Positions 1 to 9,396 of a stretch of DNA of 64,000 nt are shown here, in pieces. Made by a program: the position numbers and the translations under genes. Within the stretch, counting starts at the first letter, position 1, and every line of letters begins with the position of its first letter. A model generated the notes under the pieces. The model was not told where the DNA came from and ran no database searches. It saw only the letters and a list, made by a program, of their open reading frames with translations. The stretch is from Trichosphaerium sp. ATCC 40318 (taxonomy: Eukaryota > Discosea > Flabellinia > Trichosidae): the NCBI GenBank assembly GCA_038496445.1, contig JALMLS010000015.1, positions 558,001-622,000 on the forward strand, in the 5' to 3' direction.

Positions 1-601
1 TTTTGGTTTTTAACTACTTGTAAAATACTACGTACCACCGCCCTTTTGGATATGGTAGCGAAGGATGAGTGTCCAAATCATACCAAGGATGAGTTTGAGC
101 TTTTTATCGACGATATCTGCCGTACGCGTTAATTATAAGCGCGTAGTGCGTATAAACCACGTACCTTCTGGACCGATACCAACAAGACGGATTCCTTCGT
201 CGCTGATAAATTGAAGAGCGAAGTTGTTGTTTTCAAGCTTTTGTACTCTGATCCTTGGCTTTTTGTTGTATACACCACGATTAATTTGCTTTGCTACGGA
301 AATACCGTAAGTTCCAAAACAAGAGGTTAATAGTGTCAAACGTACCTGAGATAAGCTCCAAAAGGTTAATGAGGTTGATACCGTCTTCAAAATCATTTTG
401 AAGGTCGGCAATCTTTAAACCGCGTTCCAAAAGGAATGTGTTGCACCATCTGGTGAACGTCTACAAGAGGAGTAAGATACTACAAATACTAGCGTCGGAA
501 AAGTTTTCGCCCAAAAGCTGAGCGCAGAATCTACAAAAAGCCTGTACCCTCTTTTGGATCATAACCCATGCGGCAACGTCTGTTTTTTCACCCCAAGACA
601 T
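1..601 (-). CDS. Filamin/alpha-actinin-type CH-domain actin-binding protein, 5' part
   Basis: Start codon is at 599-601 and the gene runs off the left edge. Splicing exons at 548-601, 346-460, 165-293 and 36-116 gives one continuous calponin-homology domain. Visible landmarks are QKRTFTRWCNTFLLERGLKI, the acidic stretch DFEDGINLINLLELIS, YNKKPRIRVQKLENNNFAL, GIRLVGIGPEDIVDKKLKLI and the helix GMIWTLILRYHI, which together are the first CH domain of a tandem actin-binding module as in filamin, alpha-actinin and plastin. It should bind F-actin in the cytoplasm. Introns begin GTACAG/GTACG/GTACGT and end TAG or CAG. Which family it belongs to depends on the C-terminal part outside the window. The early position of the CH domain and the KKPRIRVQKLENN wording favour filamin or alpha-actinin. 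Confidence 0.9.
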
Positions 602-1000
602 AATGAGTATAAAGGTAGGAAATTACTAATTAAAAAAATCAGTTTACTTTTGTTGAAAGTTGCAACATCGTGCAAGCCGTTTACGTTTGAAATATTTGAA
701 ATACATTGAACTACTTATGTTTGAATGCTGGATATGTTTGCGTGATGCTGAACGTTGATATAAAATAACATAAAACGTGATATGGTGTTGAGGAGGTAGT
801 AGCAAGTGTGAAAAGATACGCCGGCCGGCGAATCTATTACGATAAAGGTTTACAGTCAAACTTTAGCATGTGTACGGATCAATCTCGGCGTGCCATAATA
901 GGACGGTTTGAAAGCTCTAGCAGGTGCGAGAAAGTGGCAGTTTATGAAACACATTGGTAAGGTGTACTACCAGATTAGAGTGCTTTTGCTCTAGAGGGAG

Positions 1001-1008
1001 TATATAAG
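1001..1008 (+). promoter_or_regulatory. TATA-like element
   Basis: The sequence TATATAAG lies 25 bases before an ATG at 1033. It is the best TATA match seen in this stretch and may belong to the truncated reading frame that follows. No transcription evidence is available. Confidence 0.3.
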
Positions 1009-1032
1009 TTGAACTGGTGAGATGCTAGCATT

Positions 1033-1185
1033 ATGTTTGGCGGCGCAAAGAAATACGCTTTCATGTATGTCTACTTTACAAAAGGTTCTATCTTGTTAGG
1101 AGTTGAAGATATTACTGAGATATTTTGTTGCTCCAATGATGACACCCACACTAATGCTTCCATTACAGTCATCTGCGAAAACTAA
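1033..1185 (+). pseudogene. Short reading frame cut by a duplicated segment
   Basis: A 50-codon frame opens with MFGGAKKYAFMYVYFTKGSI downstream of a TATA-like box. From about 1127 its remaining codons lie inside DNA that is antisense to the duplicated membrane-protein exons, so only about the first 31 residues are native. I read it as the stump of a gene interrupted by the duplication, or as a chance frame. No family is recognised. Confidence 0.25.
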
Positions 1186-1605
1186 AAGAGACAGACTAAA
1201 TCACAGTTAGAATACAAAGAGAATTGTTGTACATTGTTAAGTTGTCATGGCAGAATGGAAATTGTACCCTGTTGTTGATCGTTGTTGTTGAGTTTCAACA
1301 CATTCATGATTTGTCGCGTTTATGTTTTCCTCTCCAATGATACATGGACTCTCAATAGCTTTGATGACATTATCAGATGATGTATCAACTCCAGATATAT
1401 CAATGACGAATGAACTGTTTGGTTGTATCACTAGGCATCCTAGATAGCAGCAATTACACGTCAATAGTTAAAAAAAGCAGTAAAAATATTGCTTTAGCAT
1501 GTACAGTAAATAGGTATTTGAAGAGTACCTTTAACAGTCAATGTGGCACTTTCTTGATCACCAAAGACCAATACAACATCACCATTGTTTATAAAGTTAC
1601 CTTGG
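1127..1605 (-). pseudogene. 3' fragment copied from the 29.8-32.5 kb membrane-protein gene
   Basis: Read on minus, this matches the membrane-proximal exons of the gene at 29798-32554 almost base for base. The match covers the end of the exon with the NNGDVVLVF-type strand, the intron between (TGCTAAAGCAATATTTTTAC is shared), the GCLVIQPNSSFVIDISGVDT exon, and the start of the DDCNGSI exon up to GVIIGAT. It then breaks off before the transmembrane half and tail. There is no 5' portion and no promoter, so it is a gene fragment. Intron conservation shows that it arose by DNA duplication and not through an mRNA copy. Confidence 0.85.
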
Positions 1606-1649
1606 TGTGGCTATCTTTTTTTTCTGTATCCTAACCCTTTTTTTTTTTA

Positions 1650-1893
1650 GTCGCACAACCTGGACAAAGAATCTATTAATTTTGACGCTATGTTTCACTT
1701 TGTCCGATAACAGCAGGAACAAGACAGAATTCTGTGACGCTTATTTACGACGCGTCGGTGATGGTCAAGCAAGCTGCCTTGCAAAGTAAGGTGTATTAAA
1801 GGTGCGTTGAAACAAAACCATAAAACATTATCCTGTTTTTACCTGCTCCTGTTTACTATTACGTATCACGTGATTAATGTTTGATCACAAGCT
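1650..1893 (+). pseudogene. Copy of exon 2 of the PI-kinase-like gene at 27-29.5 kb
   Basis: Plus-strand sequence repeats 29,085-29,335 in inverted orientation: the acceptor-flanked start TTAGTCGCACA, the codons for SINFDAMFH, the stretch encoding SSKLPCKVRCIKGAL, and the following intron as far as the CACGTG at 1867. Small deletions and substitutions break the frame, so SDNSRNKKEF is no longer in phase with the rest. It directly abuts the copied membrane-protein exons at about 1605-1650, a junction that does not exist at the source locus. Confidence 0.85.
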
Positions 1894-2077
1894 TATCAGT
1901 AACGTACCAACATTGCGTTTTTACTGACCCATTGTGAAACCAACTTGATAACATTCCTTCTTTTTTACTGTGCCTCCAGTGCTGCTTCTCAAGCATGATT
2001 ACTTATTGCACATTGTACCTTTTTTCTTTATATACAAAAGCCATTCGCATGTTTTTTTTAAGTAACCATGTTTTCAT

Positions 2078-2160
2078 TGCTGCTTTGATAATGCAATTCG
2101 AGGTCTAAAATCAATAATTCCAAGTATAATCTCTATGGGAAGCTCTTGGCGTAGGTAGTC
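2078..2160 (-). pseudogene. F-box remnant
   Basis: Minus translation gives LRQELPIEIILGIIDFRPRI followed by ALSKQQ and a stop. It aligns with the F-box-like start of the intact gene at 17150 (LLELPVELQL...LLSKQA). Nothing coding follows, so it is an isolated relic. It sits among other broken members of the same gene type. Confidence 0.45.
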
Positions 2161-2309
2161 GTACCCTAAGTTGTCGTTCTATCCAGTGATAACTTTTAAA
2201 CTATATTTGACAACTTAACAGACAAGAGAATGGTACTCTTTTACAAAAACAAAACTTTGGTCGAATAAATCGAGTATTTATTGGGGTGTAATGCTTGGTT
2301 TACAAAACA

Positions 2310-3091
2310 TTAACAAGTGACATCTGCGCACTGTATGTACCAACCACGATCAGAGTACAGTTGAGTTCCAACACTACAGCATAGTTAATAAAGCGAAGCA
2401 TAAGTAGAATGGTACCTATAAAATGATCTGTATCCAGTTATGAACTCCGAGTTTGGACAATCAAAGTTACCAGATCCATAGAAACCAGGTATGAGGTTGT
2501 ACACATCTAAACGAAAGTTGAGTGAACAAAAAGATTCCAGCGCAACAACATACAATGGTAAGTCCTTGGTCCTGTCACACAAGGTGTGTTCGCAGTACTA
2601 CAACACTATGATTAACAATAGCAAACAAGCGAACATAAGCAGTACCCACAAGTGATTTGATACTGTCTATCATTCGCAGCAAGGTCCCAGTCATCTGCTT
2701 TAATATCTACAAAGAAAATAAACTTCCTTATGATAGAAGAGAATCTTACTTGTGGTTACGTATCCGTCAGGACACTCATGAACAAAACTAGCGCTCAATG
2801 GTGAAAGAAAGTTTGAATTAGGTCCATCAAAAACAACGCCATTGTCCTCACATCTCCATCTCCATAGACGCGTGCCGCCTACTAGGTAGCCAGTTTGAAG
2901 ACCGCTCATTCCACCTATTGGACAGTTTCGTGACCAATCAATGAAGGCATCAGTAACATCGCCACCAACTGAGGGATATGAGACACAGAACCTAAACAAA
3001 CTTGTTAACCACTCACTTTACTATACAGACAAGAAGAGTACACTATAGCTATGAATAACGTAAGGACTATGAAGCGAATGCTGTTTGCCAT
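2310..3091 (-). CDS. Secreted dermatopontin-like protein
   Basis: The start MANSIRFIVLTLFIAIVYSS is a clear signal peptide. After splicing there are three related units with a CP...C layout: SRNCPIGGMSGLQ...RLWRWRC, FVHECPDGYVTT...NDRQYQITC, and NFDCPNSEFITGYRS...YSDRGWYIQC. The third unit is very close to the repeat of dermatopontin, in which CP-x-G and D-R-x-W-x-x-x-C are hallmarks. The final intron GTACC...GTAG joins the codons of RSFYS to VGTQLYSDRGW and the gene ends in ADVTC. One junction near 2590-2650 could not be put in frame with certainty. The protein should be extracellular and disulfide-bonded. A VMO-I-type beta-prism was the other option considered. Confidence 0.7.
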
Positions 3092-3599
3092 TTTGACTTG
3101 TTGTTTGTTCGATCAATAGTTCAATATTTTAAACTTACACGCGCATGCTCAGTTCATGTGAATTCAAATATTTGTATGTCAAAGTTTCTACGTGTATACT
3201 TTTCTGGCTTCCCACGTGATGTGAAGAGGCAGTAATTATTTTTTTCATAGTTGGTAGCGTAGGTAGTTGTGTTACACAATTTCATGTGAATGTACAAGTG
3301 TTTCATTGCGTGTATGTTTTCAATACTGAACTCTAGAGATCAAACGAGGAGAATAAACCCTCCGGCTGACCCAGATATTCACGTAATCACGTTTGTTTCA
3401 AATTCACGTGAACAACCTACATACCATTCTGTTAATTCCAACAAACGAAAAAAATGAGCCTTACCTAAAAAAATAGTAATAACACTCTGGGTGTTATTTA
3501 ATCAGAAACACGAAGCTACAAGTTTATTATTTCATCTTTGGTTTTTTGTTCAAAGATAACTTAACTCAACACGTGTTTTCAACTATTCTTCCGTTACAC

Positions 3600-3840
3600 C
3601 TAACATCTCTAAGGCAATATCATGAACGCGGCATGCCAATGCCTTTATACCCATCTGTTATCAAACCGCGTCGATCAACTTTGATAATGCCATCGTCTGC
3701 TATATTTGTATTACCTAGAATGATAGCCAAAGCTTTGACTCCCTCACCTGTTCATCTGTTATAAATTGACAGCTGTCTAAGATAATAGTATGTACAGAAG
3801 TCAAGGACTTCAAACCTTCATCTTGTTATTCTCCCTTGTC
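3600..3840 (-). pseudogene. Broken F-box/LRR gene of the VHTI repeat type
   Basis: Minus reading shows one LRR unit, GLKSLTSVHTIILDSCQFIT-DE, then a frameshift near 3750, then GVKALAII and degenerate repeat sequence ending in stops. The repeat wording VHTI-x-L-x-x-C-x-x-IT-D-x-G matches the intact gene at 52388-53197. It is a decayed paralog. Confidence 0.6.
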
Positions 3841-3934
3841 GTTTGGGTAGCAAAGAGTTCTGGAATCTGGCAAGTTTTTTCTGGTCGGCCTGTTTTGATA
3901 TAATTTGTTACTTAACTTACATATTGTTTTCATA

Positions 3935-4535
3935 CTGTGCCTAACATCGTTTTCTATGCACTATATTTCACTGTTGATGAATCAAATGACCATATTCATC
4001 CATTGTTTGTACTCACCATTTAACATACCATTAATATAGGTTGTTTGTATTACCAATTGACCATCTTCATATCATTCTTTGTAATCACCGCTTTCTTTAC
4101 CATCTATGTAACTAGTTTGTACTGCAAGTGGTCCTTCTTCATGCCATTCTTTGTACTCACCATTAATTTCGGTACTAACACTCTTTATTACGTCTATTGA
4201 GATGCCCATTTTCATGCCATTCTTTGTGCTCGCCATTAGTTTCACCATCAAAGATATGTTTCATGAGCTTTCCACTCTCATACCACCTTTTAGTCACCAC
4301 GTGCTGACCATCTTGCATCATTGTGTAATTTTAAACAGCCGCCATCATACCAAATACCTAGGTTGTCATTGTAATGTGTTGGTTGCTGCTGTTTTAGAGA
4401 GCATATGGAACTTTGCAAATGTCTCTTTGTTAAAAGTACATAAATAGCGTTGAATGTCTTTGGGAAGGTCAAGGAGAGTACAATGATTATTTGTATTGTT
4501 ACACCTTTTGTATGCGTTAATAGCAAACACTTCAA
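3935..4535 (-). pseudogene. Broken F-box plus YwqK/MORN_2 gene
   Basis: The 5' part on minus reads LLDLPKDIQRYLCTFN...HMLSKTAA, like the F-box-like start of the gene at 17150. It is followed by repeats such as WYESGKLMKHIFDGETNGEH, KEWHENGHLN and EYKEWHEEGPLAVQTSYIDG. In-frame stops and at least two frameshifts (near 4365, 4170 and 4000) separate these units. It is a pseudogene of the same family as 17150-17704. Confidence 0.75.
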
Positions 4536-4809
4536 CCAACATAATCTATCTATAACTGACAGTCATGTGGGTCAAACAATACAACACTAATCCCTTATTT
4601 ATTATGCTGTCAACTATGAGAAACACAATGCAGTATAACTTGTACTAGATCACCAAACGGACTATCATCATATTGAAATATAGACGTCATATAAGAGTTT
4701 TGATTAACCTACAATACAACATGTCAAGTTAATACATCAACTGACGAAAGATACGTGACGTACTTGTGCAACACCTCTAATTGAAAAAGGAATGGAAGCA
4801 GGGTACGTT
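4536..4809. other. Spacer without recognised features
   Basis: AT-rich sequence between the pseudogene and the 3' end of the propeller gene. No reading frame with family resemblance was seen on either strand. Confidence 0.5.
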
Positions 4810-6404
4810 TCATTGAAAGCAAGCTTTCCTATTACTAAATATCAGCTTGGCAATAGGTATGGTTAACACGTGACCATTTTGGTAGACGCCAGCGAGAATG
4901 CTGCTGTATGGACCATTCACCATTGAATAAGTTGCAAATGGAGAGCCTGCACCTTTATACTGTACAGCACCTGGATAATTTGTACCAGTTCTATCGCTTG
5001 GGTATTTTGTTTGATATATCCTGATGAATGAAGTTATTGTAAGTTTCAGTGAAGTTTCGTTCGCTTACAATTTTCCTGATGAGGTGTAAGCGTTGTAGCT
5101 ATTAGTTCCATCACAAAGAACAAAAAAATTTCCTGTTTCTGGGTTTACAGCAACATGTGGGTTACTGCAAAGTTGTGGTTTTGGTGTACGCCTATAAAGG
5201 GTCTAAACGAGGGCAAATATTGAAGAAATAACGTGCCATTGTTCAACACCTTTTACATTAACTGATAAAATTTGTTCAAAATCAATAGCAACGATCAAGT
5301 TGTTTGATATTGGATTCCAAGCAACGGAGTAAGAATTGACCTGATCATTCGTTTTAGTCCATGAAACACGCTTATTTACCAAATCAAATCCGTGGAGAGT
5401 AAACTGTTCTCCTTGATATAGAACACCTGTGGGCGATAAATGAAATGACGAGAAAAAAACGAGAAAAAAATTATCAATACTGATTTCATACCAAAACAAG
5501 CTGTTTCCATGCATACTAAAGGATCCCATTCAGAACCTGAAAAAGTAGGTTTCGTCCACAAAGGAATCTCAAATGTATAAACGAGTGACATAGATGAAGT
5601 GTCAAAAGCAGAAAAGTTGCCGTCTATCAGCAAATAAATGTGTTCTCCGTTTGTAGATAGAGTAGGTCCAGCAGCAAAGTTAGTCTTTTGTTTAATGACT
5701 GTAGAACTAACTATGCTTCCTGAACTAGCTGAAAGCTTGTACATCTGAAGTTGATTACCGTGATACCTTAAAAAAAGTCAAACAATACACCAAAACACGT
5801 GATAAGAATCTCAACGTGACAATCATCGTGGCACATTCAAATGATTTCCTGTGTGGGTTTTTACCACGTGATTCAAATAACTTTCGGACATAAGACTGTT
5901 TGCTTAAAACATACCATACTGGCACGTATATCGTATCAGAAGAGTCGATAGCCATATATTTAATATCAGCAACTAAATTAAACGTGATTCTGTAATTCTG
6001 GCTTCCATCCACCTACGAAACGCTGTTAATACCATAAACACGCTTATATTGATACTGTGTACCCCATTATAGCTCGTAAGATAATTGACGTTGTTAGTAT
6101 CTTGAACCATCATTATAATGTTACCCTTAGAGTCCACAGCTGGTGGTATTAAAGACCCATTACCAACCTGAGATGTTGGTTAATTTAATGGTAAAACAAC
6201 GTGACATTTCGCCAAAAGTTTTTTTGTCCAAAAAAAACCTACACCAATGTCCCACTTGCCACAGGGTTTGAGTCCTTCAACGTAACGGAAGTTTGTTCTT
6301 GATGCGTCTGCGTATGGCGCGTTCCATTGATCAGATGTTGTGAGTGCGATTAACGAAGCGAAGAGTACTAAGTATTGAGCGAATGTTACAAAACGAAGTG
6401 TCAT
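4810..6404 (-). CDS. Secreted PQQ-like beta-propeller protein
   Basis: The start MTLRFVTFAQYLVLFASLIA is a signal peptide and is followed by WNAPYADASRTNFRY, a common opening of PQQ-like propellers. Later exons give blade-like strands: NYRITFNLVADIKYMAIDSS with DTIYVPVWY, NGEHIYLLIDGNFSAFDTSS, ERE-free segments such as EQFTLHGFDLVNKRVSWTKT, and NNLIVAIDFEQILSVNVKG. The last exon reads NYPGAVQYKGAGSPFATYSM and ends in RKACFQ. There are about seven introns. No catalytic Asp/Glu set of PQQ dehydrogenases was identified, so I infer a secreted structural or binding propeller, not an enzyme. Exon boundaries are approximate. Confidence 0.7.
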
Positions 6405-6651
6405 TGTACAAATCCGTGATGTAACTGCTTTCCTTTACGCTGTCAACACAAGTCAAAGCTTTAATGAAAAGTTCTAAAATAACATGTGACATAACAATCC
6501 AGAGTCGCTTATCTACTTTTTATACTTGTTTTAAAAAGTGTGTCGCCCAAAAAGGGCGAAACATAGTAGAGATAGGCTGTAGAAATCAAAAAAGTCAACA
6601 CTTTATTTTTTTTTTGAGCTCAAATTGGTTTATCGTGGTTTACTGACATAC

Positions 6652-8327
6652 TTATTCATCGCTAGGCCACCTATACAAAAGTTATTATGAGCCTAAACGA
6701 TCACAAAACCCCGACATACCATTCAGCTGGGATTTCCATCTTGTTGAACTCAGCAGGAGATGAACATAAATCAACAAGACCCTTTGCAAAAGTCTAAAAA
6801 AAATAAATCAGATTTTGTTACAAAAGAATTCTGCTGTTGACATAGATATCTATCTTGTCAATTTTGTACCTTATAGTGTTCTGCACCATGATGACCTTCT
6901 AAGCTATCAGGCGTAGTCCATACTTCATACAAATAGAAGATAGCAGTATCGCCATTGATACGTTTGATAAATGTGCTAAAAACGCATAAGAGTTAAAAGG
7001 CTTTCCGAAAAAGAAAAATATGACATACTGGAAGCAACCATCTTGAGCCTTTGTGGCTTCAAGATATGTTCGAAGAGATGCCATGAATCCTTCTTGGTTT
7101 TCAGATTTTACAGTATATTTTTGAGATACAACTGTGTAAGCTTCATCACTCTCACCCTCGCCCATGGCCTATTTCAACATTAGTAACAAATCAAAACAAA
7201 GTTTTTTCTTTTTTCTCTCACCTCATCTGGAGTGTCAAGTACAATCTTTGCTTTACTCAATGCATTAACAAGACGTTCAAGTCTACGAGGAAGAAGGTTA
7301 ACACCATGAAGCAAAGCACAAGGCAAAACAATAGCGTACCTAGAAACTTGTTTATCTAAACCTTCCGATCCGCTTGCTGGTGGAACCTACGCTCAAGTTT
7401 TAACATAAAACCAATGGAATACGCTCCAAAAGGTCAGCTTGCGTGCAGAGCGCCGCTTTTGAAGATCTTTTGATCTTTAGAAAAAAACGTACTACTTGTT
7501 GCTCTACTTGTTCTGGTGGTAAATTGGACGGTGTCATTTCCTCCAAGCGTTGTACAGCAACATCTATATTGAAGAAAAACAATTAACAAATTGTTATTGT
7601 AAGGTGGTCTTTTTAATCGTGATTTACCCACTGGTTGATGCAACGCTTCGATTTGAAGCAAGAACTCCTTCAAGTAAAAGCGTATCTTGAACTGCTCAAA
7701 AAAATTCTTTGTAAAGTACGTCTACAACACAAGTTAGGGCCTAAAGTGCGCATGGCAAGTTAACTGACTAACCTTGTTTGTGTGTTGTAAAACATTTGTT
7801 ATTGCGCTGTGAGTGTTTTCGAGGCTTTCAAACAACGACTGATAAGCTTCATAGCCTTGTTTGAAGTACTCATGAAGCTCCTTCAAATCAATATTTCTAA
7901 AAGCTTGTTATTATTGGTTTGTACGCGATTTAGGAGTACGTGGACTTGTCAGTATCAATTGAATTAAATAAGTAATGCAAATCTGCTTTACTTAGATGAT
8001 TATCGCCAAAGTACGCACAAAACTCGTCCAGAGAAAGTTTACCGTCGTCTAAACAAATTAATAAGCGCTAAACAGATCGCAACCGAAAATGGCCTCAACG
8101 CAGCGTTGGATATACAGTGCTGTGTTAAACGGAATCGGAAAACCGGTAACGTACCATTTTTATCTGCTCTGCGAAATACATCAGCGAATAACTCTTGAGC
8201 ATTCTGTTCTCCGGTAGCTATCCCATGTTAACGTAGTTTAACATAAAAAAGACGTACGCAACTCAGAACTAGAGCGTTCTAACGCACTGCCTCCAGATAC
8301 TACTGTCTCAGGTACTTTATCAGTCAT
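6652..8327 (-). CDS. NECAB: NECAB-like protein: EF-hands, coiled NHR-like middle, ABM domain
   Basis: Splicing gives MTDKVPETVVSGGSALERSS, then two EF-hands (ADKNDDGKLSLDEFCAYFG and SIDTDKSTNIDLKELHEYF), a helical middle containing ESLENTHSAITNVLQHTNK and VAVQRLEEMTPSNLPPEQVE, and a C-terminal antibiotic-biosynthesis-monooxygenase-type domain: YTVVSQKYTVKSENQEGFMA, INGDTAIFYLYEVWTTPDSL, EGHHGAEHYKTFAKGLVDL. The last intron (GTATGTC...TATAG) brings in the ending PAEWWPSDE. EF-hand + helical region + ABM in this order is the architecture of the NECAB calcium-binding proteins known from animals. Both calcium loops keep D-x-[ND]-x-[DS]-G/T and a glutamate at position 12. A cytosolic calcium-responsive adaptor is likely. 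Confidence 0.85.
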
Positions 8328-8622
8328 GTTATTGTGTATACAACGAACTGAAAAAGCAGTAAGTCGCTGCAATTCTACAGGTGTCAAGCCGCTTCACAAA
8401 GGTTCAAAAACAGCGCACGTAGGGAGAAAAACAAGCACAATACTAGTATTATACTACCACGAAACCAAAGTCGTGTACGAAACCCTGCAACCAGGAAAGA
8501 GCCCACTGATTTCTTTTCAGTGCACAAGTAAAGTATCACGGTGGCTCCAATTTTGGCGTAAAAGAGTTTATTTAAGTAATTGTATGTACATTTTACAAGG
8601 TCTCTACCACGTGTGGTTTTGA

Positions 8623-9167
8623 TTATCTGAATTTGTTTGTGCAAACGTTCAATACAGCTTCATTAGTAACATCGCTTTTTCTGCCTGCTTGCATGCTTAC
8701 TGAGATACCCTAGAACAAACGGTTAACATTGATAAACAAAATACTTGCAGTACAACTTACTTGAAAGAGTGACTTTAAATACATTCTGGTGCATGTATAC
8801 AGCATTCTATGTTTGACTCCAGACTTCATAGGGCACCAATAGAGGAATACTGTCTTGGATCTTTTACCGTCTGAGCCAAGGTCATACTTGTATGAGAACA
8901 AGACATATCTAGGTTCATTTTCTGGTAGCTGTTCAACAAGTGTTTGCCAATCATCACCCTCTGCTCCCTTTGTTTCAATGACGACACGTGAATGATTATC
9001 AGTGAGCTTGTATACAATGTAAGGACTTCCTTTGCCCATCTTGAATCTATAAGGTCGGTAAGGAAGAAGACGAGGATTGAGTGATGAAGAAAGAAAAAAA
9101 AGACGCACTTTTCAAATGCTGGGAGGCAGTCTTCATCTAGTCGTGTTTGGACTTGTAGTACGCTCAT
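8623..9167 (-). CDS. ADF/cofilin-family actin depolymerising protein
   Basis: Exon 1 encodes MSVLQVQTRLDEDCLPAFEK and exon 2 starts FKMGKGSPYIVYKLTDN. The body contains VVIETKGAEGDDWQTLVEQL, ENEPRYVLFSYKYDLGSDGK and KTVFLYWCPMKSGVKHRMLY, and the 3' exon encodes GISVSMQAGRKSDVTNEA and ends TNKFR. The YVLF-x-Y...R-x-K-x-x-F-x-x-W-x-P core is diagnostic for the ADF-H fold, and about 145 residues is normal for cofilin. It binds and severs actin filaments in the cytoplasm. The start is fixed by the conserved N-terminal region and by the lack of in-frame sequence upstream. It is the second actin-binding gene in the window. Confidence 0.92.
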
Positions 9168-9396
9168 GATGTGTTGTTTGTTGTTGTTTTAGATTATGTT
9201 ATCAGATGAGATAACTTCCTATCCAAGATGCGGAAGTACTTTGAGATAATTTTCGAAGCAAAACTTACAAAGTACTCAAAAAAATAGCCGAAAAATATTT
9301 TCACTGAACAGGCAATATTATTGATTAAAAAATTATGAATTTCTTCAATAAAAAGAGACTCTGTTCTTGATTTTCCGAAGTGCGTAACATCGTTTA

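Noticed and set aside
2310-3091. VMO-I (vitelline membrane outer layer) assignment
   Set aside because: The CP...D-R-x-W-x-x-x-C repeat wording fits dermatopontin better than the VMO-I beta-prism.
9194-9396. Minus-strand frame beyond the stop of the M24 gene
   Set aside because: Low-complexity AT-rich translation without family resemblance; most likely 3' UTR.
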